Assembly: GCA_016868095.1 (NCBI GenBank)
Contig: VGHV01000035.1
Location: 1 to 12,925, forward strand
Origin: Betaproteobacteria bacterium
GTDB taxonomy: Bacteria > Pseudomonadota > Gammaproteobacteria > Burkholderiales > Burkholderiaceae_E
Length of the DNA stretch: 12,925 bases
Direction: 5' to 3'
The notes below the pieces were generated by a model. It was not told where the DNA came from. It saw nothing but the letters and a program-made list of their open reading frames with translations, and searched no databases. Below are positions 1 to 6,448 of the stretch, in pieces (position 1 is the first letter of the stretch; each line of letters starts with the position of its first letter). The position numbers and the translations under genes are program-made.

Positions 1-1
1 C

Positions 2-745
2 CACGCAGTCCTAGCAAGGCTTAAGCGACAAGCCCATTCAATCGAAATGATTTATGTCGACGAGTCAAGACAGGATCCTCGCATGCGCGAATTGCTTGAT
101 TTGTCGAAGCGCCTTGGCGTTAAGTTGCATCCGGTCGACGGGCAGCGAATCGAACGCTTAGCGCCAGGCAGGCGACATCAAGGCGTGGTTGCGATCTCGC
201 CAGATGCCCTCCCAAGCCTCACGGTTGATGACTTGTTTGTCAACAACGACGCCCTTCCGCGCTTACTCTTACTAGACGGTGTGACCGATCCAAGAAACCT
301 AGGTGCTTGTTTAAGAGCAGCAGATGGCGCAGGTATTCGTGCGGTCATTGCCCCCAAGGATCACGCGTGCCCACTTACAGATGCGGCAATTCAGACAGCT
401 TCGGGGGCCGCAGAGTCGGTGAACTACGTGCTCGTCACTAACCTGGTAAGAACCATGCAAGAGCTTCAAGAGCGCGGACTGTGGCTGATTGGCCTTGCTG
501 AGGAAGCTTCAACGGGGCTTTGGGACGCAAACTGGGCAACTCCCGCTTGTTTCGTCCTAGGTGCTGAAGGTAAGGGCCTAAGACGACTTGTCCGCGAGAC
601 TTGCGATCAACTCGTACACTTGCCGATGATGGGGCAGGTTGCTAGCTTGAACGTCGCCGTCGCAAGTGGCATTGTTCTCTACGAAGCGCTTCGTCGCGAA
701 CAAGGGGTTCGCCCAGGCGATAAAAGCCTGATTGCGCCAATTTGA
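2..745 (+). CDS. rlmB: 23S rRNA (guanosine-2'-O-)-methyltransferase RlmB, 5'-truncated by the window edge
   Basis: SPOUT-family enzyme that 2'-O-methylates one guanosine of 23S rRNA (G2251 in E. coli) with S-adenosylmethionine. All three SpoU motifs are visible: motif 1 around LDGVTDPRNLGACLRAAD (bases 272-325), motif 2 FVLGAEGKGLRR (551-586) and motif 3 LPMMGQVASLNVAVASG (620-670), whose loop forms the trefoil-knot SAM site. The first in-frame ATG is at 47, but the frame is open to base 2 and reads HAVLARLKRQAHSIE, which fits the N-terminal substrate-binding domain of E. coli RlmB (HAVQALLERAP). The true start is therefore off the window, probably less than ten codons away. The protein ends with a tail of about 13 residues beyond the usual C-terminus (after EALRREQ). 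The last 168 bp are also read antisense as the end of the cysQ-like gene. Confidence 0.93.
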   Translation, partial: HAVLARLKRQAHSIEMIYVDESRQDPRMRELLDLSKRLGVKLHPVDGQRIERLAPGRRHQGVVAISPDALPSLTVDDLFVNNDALPRLLLLDGVTDPRNLGACLRAADGAGIRAVIAPKDHACPLTDAAIQTASGAAESVNYVLVTNLVRTMQELQERGLWLIGLAEEASTGLWDANWATPACFVLGAEGKGLRRLVRETCDQLVHLPMMGQVASLNVAVASGIVLYEALRREQGVRPGDKSLIAPI

Positions 746-1585
746 TTTGCCGTATTGAAAACGCTGTGAGACTTCGTCGGTGACGATGCCACCTGCAGCC
801 TCAAGCACTGCTTGTCCCGCTGCGGTATCCCACTCCATCGTCGGAGCAAAGCGAGGATAAACATCAGCAAAACCTTCTGCCAGTTTGCAGAACTTCAAGG
901 AAGACCCGAAATCAGATCGCTCGACGACAGGATGCCCAGCAACCCAGGACTCTGTTTGGTGATCAAGATGCGATGCACTGACAAGGGCATGGAGACGAGC
1001 CGAGTTGCCGATCCTAGTTTGAATGCGATGCTGTTCGGGTACAAGCATCGACGCCGACAATCCATCAAGCATCGAATCAGCATGAAATTTCCAGGCACGT
1101 CCAAGACTAAGAGCAGACTCACGCGGAACTCGCGTACGCGAGCCATGATCACCGAGACAAAGGCCTAAGTAGAGTACTTTAAGCACAGGAGCATAGACGA
1201 CACCTATGAGCGGATAGGCATGCATCACCAAGGCAATGTTAACCGTGTAGTGCGCTCGACCTGCAACAAATTCCCTTGTCCCATCGAGTGGGTCGACAAG
1301 AAAATAAGCGCTGTTTTTGAAATCCTCTGAACGAAAAAGCTGAGGCGAAGCCTCTTCCGATATGATCGGTATGTTATAGCGTTTGAGAAACTGATCGATA
1401 ATAAGTTCTGCAGCGAGATCTGCCTTTGTTAGCGGCGAGTTATCACTTTTGTATTGAAGCCCGATGTCACTTGATCGGATCGATTCGATCGCATGACCAG
1501 CCTCGATGCATGTATTGGCAAGTGCTACAAGCAGCGGTGGAGCATAGTCTGCTGTTGCCGTCAAGCTCTCTGAATTGTGTAGCAT
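578..1585 (-). CDS. cysQ: CysQ-like 3'(2'),5'-bisphosphate nucleotidase, C-terminally extended
   Basis: Inositol-monophosphatase superfamily, closest by eye to CysQ, which hydrolyses 3'-phosphoadenosine 5'-phosphate to AMP and so recycles the by-product of sulfate assimilation. Metal-site motifs are all present: SDNSPLTKAD (residues 47-56), EE at 77-78, DPLDGT at 98-103, and WDTAAG at 252-257. The CysQ-typical GSSLKFC lies at 227-233. At 335 residues it is much longer than E. coli CysQ (246). Part of the excess is an insert between about residues 145 and 215, and part is a 41-residue tail after WANP (291-294). Residues 281-335 are encoded antisense to the end of rlmB. The start at 1585 places the first helix about 15 residues in; an AGGA lies 13 nt upstream, farther than ideal. 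Family assignment is firm; PAP specificity rather than another IMPase activity is inferred. Confidence 0.87.
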   Translation of the reverse strand: MLHNSESLTATADYAPPLLVALANTCIEAGHAIESIRSSDIGLQYKSDNSPLTKADLAAELIIDQFLKRYNIPIISEEASPQLFRSEDFKNSAYFLVDPLDGTREFVAGRAHYTVNIALVMHAYPLIGVVYAPVLKVLYLGLCLGDHGSRTRVPRESALSLGRAWKFHADSMLDGLSASMLVPEQHRIQTRIGNSARLHALVSASHLDHQTESWVAGHPVVERSDFGSSLKFCKLAEGFADVYPRFAPTMEWDTAAGQAVLEAAGGIVTDEVSQRFQYGKSNWRNQAFIAWANPLFATKRFVENNATCDGDVQASNLPHHRQVYELIASLADKSS

Positions 1586-1649
1586 AGCGCTTTGGAATCC
1601 TTTGGATCTGCCAGTTAGTCCTTATGCTACGACGTATTGCTTCGAAGGA

Positions 1650-2321
1650 ATGCTTTTGGATACCGTAAACCGAACAGCGGTTGGCGCTGCTGTCGATGTT
1701 GTTGTTATTGAGGATCACCCGCTCTACGTTGAAGCCTTGTTATCGCTGCTATCAGTAGCGCTTTCTGGGCGGAAGATCGAGCGTTTCCGTGACGTTGAGT
1801 CAGCCGAGCCCTTGTTGCGTATGGCAAATCCAACCGTTATTTTGCTCGATCTTATGTTGCCTGGTTTGAGAGGCACAGACGCATTGAGAAGGGTTCGGCA
1901 ACAGTGCCCAGATGCGATTATGGTCACCATATCGGGTGCTGATGATCCCGTACAGGTATCAGCCTGTTTTGCTGCCGGTGCCCAGGCTTTTGTGTCGAAG
2001 GCCGCCAAGCCGCAAGATATCGCTTCGGTAGTTCGTGCTGCGGTCGAAGGCAGGCTCGTACCTCCCGTTTGGATTAGCACGAACGGGCCGCAGGATCCGA
2101 AAGCACTCAATCAGGTCAATCTTACCGATCGACAAATGGAAGTCTTACAACTTATGTGCCTCGGTCACTCCAACAAACACATCTCGGGGGTGCTTGGCAT
2201 CACCGAGCAAACGACCAAAGCGCACGTTTCAGCGATTTTCCGCGAGTTAGGGGTTTTTAACCGGACGCAAGCTGTGCTGATTGCTAAACGGCGGGGCATG
2301 GTGAGCCCTGATCCTGTGTAA
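1650..2321 (+). CDS. NarL/FixJ-family response regulator with LuxR-type HTH
   Basis: DNA-binding response regulator of a two-component system, 223 residues from this start. The receiver domain opens with VDVVVIEDHP (acidic pair near residues 21-22). The phosphoacceptor aspartate is in LLDLMLPG (D67), the switch threonine in MVTISG (T93) and the conserved lysine in FVSKAAKP (K117). After a linker the LuxR-type helix-turn-helix runs from LTDRQMEVLQLM to about RTQAVLIAKR (residues 158-213). The frame is open to an ATG at 1575, but that start would add 25 unrelated residues and overlap cysQ. At 1650 the AAGGA abuts the ATG (no spacer), so TTG at 1656, with 6 nt spacing, is a real alternative. No sensor kinase is adjacent, so signal and targets are unknown. 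It is divergent from cysQ and convergent with the transporter operon. Confidence 0.88.
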   Translation: MLLDTVNRTAVGAAVDVVVIEDHPLYVEALLSLLSVALSGRKIERFRDVESAEPLLRMANPTVILLDLMLPGLRGTDALRRVRQQCPDAIMVTISGADDPVQVSACFAAGAQAFVSKAAKPQDIASVVRAAVEGRLVPPVWISTNGPQDPKALNQVNLTDRQMEVLQLMCLGHSNKHISGVLGITEQTTKAHVSAIFRELGVFNRTQAVLIAKRRGMVSPDPV

Positions 2322-2328
2322 AACACAA

Positions 2329-2349
2329 GGGCGCAATCAAGTTGCGCCC
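2329..2349 (-). terminator. Hairpin, candidate terminator for the leftward transporter operon
   Basis: GGGCGCAA (2329-2336), 5-nt loop, TTGCGCCC (2342-2349): a perfect 8-bp G+C-rich stem that starts 7 nt after the response-regulator stop. Read leftward it is followed by TTGTGTTTTA, a moderately T-rich tract, so it fits a Rho-independent terminator for transcripts from the transporter operon. Read rightward no T-run follows, so termination of the response-regulator message here is less certain. Confidence 0.5.
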
Positions 2350-2439
2350 CCGAGTTCGACGTGCGCCTTGTTAGTAAACTCCAGAGACGATCTTTCTCAA
2401 ATCGACTCTACGATTAATGCGCGATCAATTGGTAGCTCA

Positions 2440-2466
2440 GATTAAGGCTCGGACAGAGCCTTAATC
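2440..2466. terminator. Perfect 11-bp hairpin, possible terminator or 3'-end stabiliser
   Basis: GATTAAGGCTC (2440-2450), 5-nt loop, GAGCCTTAATC (2456-2466). It lies about 80 nt beyond the livJ stop in the direction of transcription. Neither side has a proper T-run, so it may protect the 3' end of the message rather than terminate transcription. Its right arm runs into the first repeat unit at 2461. Confidence 0.45.
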
Positions 2467-2542
2467 AAAGCAAAGCGTAATCAAGCCAAAGCGTTGATCA
2501 AAAGCAGAGCGTTTATCACACCGCCTTGATCAACGCAAAGCC
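2461..2542. repeat. Degenerate tandem repeat, about five units of 14-18 bp
   Basis: Units by eye: 2461-2477, 2478-2493, 2494-2511, 2512-2525 (short and degenerate) and 2526-2542, with approximate consensus TTGATCAAAGCAAAGCG. Two units contain the perfect palindrome TTGATCAA (2494-2501 and 2526-2533). Unit length is not a multiple of three and varies, so this is not decayed coding repeat. It lies entirely in the 3' untranslated region of livJ. Confidence 0.6.
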
Positions 2543-2545
2543 CAA

Positions 2546-3778
2546 TTAACGACCTAGGACCTTACCGAAGCGAACCCAGCGCTTGCCATCGAAGCGAGCA
2601 GGTTGCATACGCTCAATAGGAAAGAAGTCATCGTCTCCTGTGGTGATATCTATGCCAGGTATAAGGGTTGGAACATTGAAATTTTTAAGTCCCGCGGCTT
2701 GTTTCATCACATTCTCACGTGTCAGATTATCACCACAGCGCTTTAGGACTTCGACTACGGTCATCGCATTGCTGTAACCGTAAAGATAGTTGAGGTCTTT
2801 GGTATCGGCCTGCGGCAGGTACTTTTTCATGAAAGCAAAGTAATCAAGAATCGCTTTGTCATTGGCAAAGTCAGGGTCCTCGGGCTCTTTCCAATAAAGG
2901 CCAGTAATGATTCCTACGCCATTCTCTAAGCCTGCCGGTATCATCGTCGCGCCTACGCTGTTTGAAACCGAATTCAGATAATGGGTTGGTTTCCAACCAA
3001 TCTCCGCAGCCTTCTTAATTGCCATTGCCGCGAACTTGGGAATGGTGATATTAAAAAAAGTGTCTGCACCAGATGCCTTCATCTGGACCATTTGACTGTC
3101 AATCGTTGGATCAGTGACCTCATAGCTGACTTTAGATATGATCATTGTCTTAGCTTTGTCGCCCAAGCCATCTTCAAAACCTTTCAAGTAATCCTTACCG
3201 TAATCATCGTTCTGATAAAGAACTGCGATCTTGGCATTGGGCTTGGTTTCGAGAATGTGCTGCGCGTAGATTTTGGCTTCAGGCTGATAGCTTGGCTGGA
3301 AACCCATCGTCCAGGGATGGCCCTTCGGGTCACCCCATTTCGTTGCTCCCGTTGCGATAAACAAATGAGGTACTTTTCGTTGATTCACGTACTTATGAAT
3401 CGCCGAGTTTGTTGGGGTGCCTAGCGTTGTCACCAAGGCGAGAACATTTTCCTGCTCAACAAGCTTTCGAGTTTGCTCTAGGGTCTTTGGTGGGGAGTAA
3501 CCGTCATCAAGACTTATGAAATTTATTCGCCGTCCATTAATGCCTCCCTGTTCGTTGATCATCTGGTAATAGCCAGCGGCAGCCTTACCAATCGCGCCAT
3601 ATACCGATGCAGGACCCGAATATGGCATTACGTTACCGATCTTGATTTCTTTATCAGTAACACCAGGTCCATACTGCTTTTGTGCGAGTGCAGCCGGGCT
3701 TGCGCCTGCCACTCCTGCACCAATGGCGACAGCGGCAATCGCCTGCGTGATACCACGCCGCTTAGAGTTCATCGTCAT
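2546..3778 (-). CDS. livJ: Periplasmic substrate-binding protein of a LivJ/LivK-type ABC importer
   Basis: Ligand-binding component of the hydrophobic amino acid transporter family (Peripla_BP_6 type), 410 residues. A signal peptide is clear: KRR, a hydrophobic stretch, then SPAALA with likely cleavage before QKQYG (mature from about residue 33). The domain begins with EIKIGNVMPYSGPASVYG and contains IAVLYQNDDYGKDYLKGFEDGL, a hinge-region signature of the family. The start at 3778 is chosen because it has a strong Shine-Dalgarno and overlaps the livM stop by 4 bp (ATGA). A longer frame to 3868 would bury the signal peptide behind 30 residues from livM. This subgroup often sits with importers for aromatic or other carboxylic acids as well as leucine-type amino acids, so the ligand is not certain. 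It is the last gene of the operon, whereas binding proteins are commonly encoded first. Confidence 0.9.
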   Translation of the reverse strand: MTMNSKRRGITQAIAAVAIGAGVAGASPAALAQKQYGPGVTDKEIKIGNVMPYSGPASVYGAIGKAAAGYYQMINEQGGINGRRINFISLDDGYSPPKTLEQTRKLVEQENVLALVTTLGTPTNSAIHKYVNQRKVPHLFIATGATKWGDPKGHPWTMGFQPSYQPEAKIYAQHILETKPNAKIAVLYQNDDYGKDYLKGFEDGLGDKAKTMIISKVSYEVTDPTIDSQMVQMKASGADTFFNITIPKFAAMAIKKAAEIGWKPTHYLNSVSNSVGATMIPAGLENGVGIITGLYWKEPEDPDFANDKAILDYFAFMKKYLPQADTKDLNYLYGYSNAMTVVEVLKRCGDNLTRENVMKQAAGLKNFNVPTLIPGIDITTGDDDFFPIERMQPARFDGKRWVRFGKVLGR

Positions 3779-4731
3779 GTACTTCTCCTTCTCCTGTTGA
3801 TGATGCCCATGATTCCATTTGGGGCAAGGTACATCAGCGCTATGAGGAAGACGCCGTAGACCGCCCATGGTGCTGATTTCGAAATCTGATCAGCGATATT
3901 CGGTACAAACTGTATGAAGGCTGCTCCGAAAATAGCGCCAGGGATTGAGGCTAAGCCGCCCACAACCACACCGACTAAAAATGATATTGATAGAAACACA
4001 TTGAAGCTATCCGGTGCAACGAATGCAACGGTAATTGCGCCAAGTGCGCCTGCAACCCCTGTGAAGGCTGCTGAGACGCCAAAGGTGATCGTCTTGGTGA
4101 CGGCCAGGCTAACGCCGAGAGCGCCAGCTGCGATTGGTTGATCGCGTACTGCGACAATTGCTCGCCCAATCCGACCTTCGAGCAAATTGCGCGCGATCAC
4201 AAACATGATGACCGTAACCGCCAAGACCATGAAATACAACCATCTGTCCTCTGAAAGAGGCTGACCAAACAAGGAAAACTCAATCGGAGGCGTTGGCTTC
4301 ATGAGAATAATGCCTTGCACACCTCCAGTGAAGCTTTCGAAATGCTTGAATTTGAGCAACTGAGGCATGGCCAAAGCAAGAGCGAATGTTGCCAATGCGA
4401 GGTAATGCCCACCGAGCCTAAGTGCCGGAAAACCCATCAATATGCCAGCTACGAAACAAACGGCTGCGGCAACAGGGATCGTTGCCATATAGGGCAAGCC
4501 GAAACGGTCCATGAGTATGGCTGCGCAGTAGCCGCCAATGGCATAGAAGGCTCCATGCCCAAGTGAGATCTGGCCTCCGTAGCCAGTCAGTATGTTGAGC
4601 CCAAGGAGTGCGATCGCATAGATCAACATGAGACTAAGTTGGAAAACGCGGAAGTCCTTTATCAAAAAAGGAAGCAACAGCAATCCAAGTCCAAAAATCA
4701 CCCAAACGGGCCAGCGATTGAGTTGGTTCAT
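3775..4731 (-). CDS. livM: Inner-membrane permease of branched-chain-type ABC importer (LivM)
   Basis: Second permease subunit of the importer, 318 residues, pairing with LivH. It has many hydrophobic segments, the family signature LTGYGGQISLGHGAFYAIGGY near residues 48-68, and the cytoplasmic coupling loop EGRIGRAIVAVRDQPIAAGALG (about 185-206), which contacts the ATPases. It ends in a basic tail (NRRRRST). Its start lies 9 nt after the livH stop, with a GAGG Shine-Dalgarno overlapping that stop codon. Its TGA overlaps the livJ ATG, so translation of the two is probably coupled. Length is typical for the short LivM form common in proteobacteria. Confidence 0.93.
   Translation of the reverse strand: MNQLNRWPVWVIFGLGLLLLPFLIKDFRVFQLSLMLIYAIALLGLNILTGYGGQISLGHGAFYAIGGYCAAILMDRFGLPYMATIPVAAAVCFVAGILMGFPALRLGGHYLALATFALALAMPQLLKFKHFESFTGGVQGIILMKPTPPIEFSLFGQPLSEDRWLYFMVLAVTVIMFVIARNLLEGRIGRAIVAVRDQPIAAGALGVSLAVTKTITFGVSAAFTGVAGALGAITVAFVAPDSFNVFLSISFLVGVVVGGLASIPGAIFGAAFIQFVPNIADQISKSAPWAVYGVFLIALMYLAPNGIMGIINRRRRST
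3782..3795 (-). promoter_or_regulatory. Double Shine-Dalgarno for livJ inside the livM 3' end
   Basis: On the minus strand this reads AGGAGAAGGAGAAG, two consecutive GGAG cores. The nearer one is 6 nt from the livJ ATG at 3778. It decides the livJ start and could give high or re-initiated translation of the binding protein from the distal end of the operon. Confidence 0.7.
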
Positions 4732-4740
4732 CTTCGATCC

Positions 4741-5619
4741 TCAGACGCGGGTAACAACGGTCTTACCGAAAAGCCCATCAGGCTTGATCGTAAGAATGGC
4801 AACGATCAGCACCAAAGCCACGGTGAGCTTGAGTTCGGTACCGATCACGTAGGCCCCTAGCAGGTTCTCCAGGACTCCTACGATCAAACCACCCACAACG
4901 GACCCCCATGGGTTGTCGATACCTCCAAGTAAGGCTGCAGCGAAGCCGTACAAGAGAATGCCTGACATCATGTTGGGATCTAGAAACACGATCGGAGCAA
5001 CCATCATGCCGGCCACGGACCCTACGGCTGCAGCAAAGCCCCAGCCGATAGCAAGCATCCAGGACACCTTAATGCCAACGAGTCGGGCCGAATCGGGGTT
5101 GAGCGCTGCCGCCCGCATCGCTAAGCCGATCGGCGTAAATCGCAAAAAACTGAAAATGCAAACTAAAACCGTAAGGGTGACAAGGGTCGAGCCAAGTTGA
5201 TGCCCTGAGAAGTACTTGCTAATCAGCATGCCCTCTTTTGGAAATGGGCTTGGAAAGACCTTGATCGTGTGATCGAAGAGCATGCCAGAGACAGCGTTAA
5301 AGATCACCAATAAGCCAATAAAAACAATTACATTGGTTAGCACCGGCGCCTTTTCCACAGGACGCAGAATAATGCGCTGCAGTGCAACACCGCCGGCGAA
5401 GGCAATCACCAAGGTAGCGGCAAAGGCAATCCAATAGGGTAGGCCTACTTGAATCAAAGCCCAGGCAATGTAGGTAGCGAAAGTCGCCATTTCACCTTGG
5501 GCAAAATTAATGTGATGCGTCGATTGATAAATCATCACAAGCGCCAAACCGACCGCCGCATAAATGCCACCGTTGGTGACACCTGATAAAACCTGTAGCA
5601 AAAACGCTTCCATCCGCAC
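4741..5619 (-). CDS. livH: Inner-membrane permease of branched-chain-type ABC importer (LivH)
   Basis: First permease subunit, 292 residues, with the family's N-terminal pattern LSGVTNGGIYAAVGLALVMI followed by NFAQGEMATFATY. The coupling region is FTPIGLAMRAAALNPDSARLVGI (about residues 161-183), and LLYGFAAALLGGIDNPWGSVVGG (about 222-244) is conserved in LivH proteins. The frame opens with GTG at 5619 (MRMEAF). ATG at 5613 has AGGAG 9 nt upstream, against 3 nt for the GTG, so 5613 is an equally good or better start. It is separated from livF by 118 bp, the only sizeable gap in the operon, and that gap contains a palindrome. livM follows after 9 nt. Confidence 0.93.
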   Translation of the reverse strand: MRMEAFLLQVLSGVTNGGIYAAVGLALVMIYQSTHHINFAQGEMATFATYIAWALIQVGLPYWIAFAATLVIAFAGGVALQRIILRPVEKAPVLTNVIVFIGLLVIFNAVSGMLFDHTIKVFPSPFPKEGMLISKYFSGHQLGSTLVTLTVLVCIFSFLRFTPIGLAMRAAALNPDSARLVGIKVSWMLAIGWGFAAAVGSVAGMMVAPIVFLDPNMMSGILLYGFAAALLGGIDNPWGSVVGGLIVGVLENLLGAYVIGTELKLTVALVLIVAILTIKPDGLFGKTVVTRV

Positions 5620-5643
5620 TCGCTCCTATCAAACCCACGACCA

Positions 5644-5663
5644 ACAGTGAATCCATTCACTGT
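5644..5663. promoter_or_regulatory. 20-bp perfect palindrome in the livF-livH gap
   Basis: ACAGTGAAT-CC-ATTCACTGT, 25-44 nt upstream of the livH GTG. In DNA it could be a dimeric-regulator operator. In RNA it would form a hairpin of about 8 bp (4-nt loop) between the ATPase and permease cistrons, possibly setting relative expression or blocking decay. No strong promoter is evident nearby on the minus strand, though the -10-like GATACT just before it lacks a convincing -35. Confidence 0.45.
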
Positions 5664-5737
5664 GAGTATCAGGTTCTAAATTCAAGAAAAGCATGCAAAA
5701 CATTGAACGTTCGACGCTGCTGGGCAAGCTGTTGCAT

Positions 5738-6448
5738 TCAATAGCCAAGATAAACTCTTCGGATCGATTCGTCTGAGCGGATATCGGCTGCTGGCCCTGA
5801 GAGCACGACATTGCCAGTCTCAAGCAAATAGGCATGATCGGCTAGACCGAGCGCCAGCGATGCATTCTGCTCGACTAAAAGCATGCTCACTTTGTCTTCT
5901 TGGTTAATGCTGCGCATGATCTGAAAAATTTCTTGAACAATCAGCGGCGCGAGCCCAAACGACGGTTCATCAAGCAGTAAAAGCTTGGGTCGAAGCATTA
6001 AGGCTCTGCTTATGGCGAGCATTTGCTGTTCGCCCCCTGACAGCGTCCCTGCCTGCTGGCGAAATCGCTCCTTGAGGCGAGGAAAACGCTGATACATCCG
6101 TTCGATATCAGCCTCAACCCCATCCCGATCTCGTCGGGTGTAGGCGCCAAGGCGGAGGTTCTCTTCGACAGAAAGTGCCGTGAAGGTTCCACGCCCATCA
6201 GGCACATGTGCCATACCCATTCGGACAATGGATTCCGTGGCCTTGCCATCAACGCGCTGGCCCGAAAACTGAATCTCGCCAGCGGTTTTCACTGTTTGAC
6301 AAACGGCTCTGAGCGTCGTGGTTTTGCCCGCACCGTTCGCGCCAAGAATGGTTGTGATCCCGCCTTGCTCAAGCTTGAAACTGACACCAAAGAGTGCTTG
6401 CGTCGGGCCGTACCACGCCTGCAATCCATTAACCTGGAGTAAGCTCAT
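5738..6448 (-). CDS. livF: ATP-binding protein of branched-chain-type ABC importer (LivF)
   Basis: Cytoplasmic ATPase subunit, 236 residues, of normal LivF length. Walker A is GANGAGKT (36-43), followed by the LivF-typical VPDGRGTF (82-89, usually VPEGR). The ABC signature is LSGGE (136-140) and Walker B LLLLDEP (156-162). The H-loop position reads LVEQNA, with Gln instead of His, which is normal for LivF and not a defect. The C-terminus RRVYLGY matches the family. Its ATG overlaps the livG stop by 4 bp (ATGA), so the two ATPases are probably translationally coupled, as expected for a LivG-LivF heterodimer. Confidence 0.95.
   Translation of the reverse strand: MSLLQVNGLQAWYGPTQALFGVSFKLEQGGITTILGANGAGKTTTLRAVCQTVKTAGEIQFSGQRVDGKATESIVRMGMAHVPDGRGTFTALSVEENLRLGAYTRRDRDGVEADIERMYQRFPRLKERFRQQAGTLSGGEQQMLAISRALMLRPKLLLLDEPSFGLAPLIVQEIFQIMRSINQEDKVSMLLVEQNASLALGLADHAYLLETGNVVLSGPAADIRSDESIRRVYLGY

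Larger units (their letters stand above)
2322..2545. other. Non-coding intergenic stretch between convergent response regulator and transporter operon
   Basis: No convincing coding sequence lies here. It holds a hairpin right after the response-regulator stop (2329-2349), a longer perfect hairpin (2440-2466) and a run of about five imperfect 16-18-bp repeats (2461-2542) that ends just past the livJ stop codon. Bases 2350-2439 show nothing I can name. The region would be the 3' untranslated part of both converging transcripts. Confidence 0.8.

Noticed and set aside
201..205. LivF H-loop Gln (LVEQN, residues of the protein encoded at 5738-6448) as a defect
   Set aside because: LivF proteins, including the E. 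coli one, normally carry VEQN here. Start and end give residue numbers, not bases.
812..1168. 118-residue plus-strand open frame inside cysQ
   Set aside because: It is antisense to catalytic CysQ sequence, has no recognisable domain and no ribosome-binding site.
1473..1490. Cluster of three GATC sites with a GATCGA-T-TCGATC palindrome
   Set aside because: It lies within coding sequence near the cysQ N-terminus; GATC-rich words recur in this window and nothing else suggests a methylation-controlled site or origin.
1575..1649. Longer response-regulator form starting at 1575
   Set aside because: The added residues do not resemble a receiver N-terminus, would overlap the cysQ start and have no Shine-Dalgarno.
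2461..2542. CRISPR-like array in the repeat region
   Set aside because: Units are about 17 bp, contiguous, degenerate and without spacers; no cas gene is present.
2981..3424. 147-residue plus-strand open frame inside livJ
   Set aside because: It lies fully antisense to a well-recognised binding-protein gene, and its translation has no family features.
2546..3868. Longer 440-residue form of livJ starting at 3868
   Set aside because: It would place 30 residues encoded within livM before a clear signal peptide; the start at 3778 has a strong Shine-Dalgarno and the ATGA overlap.
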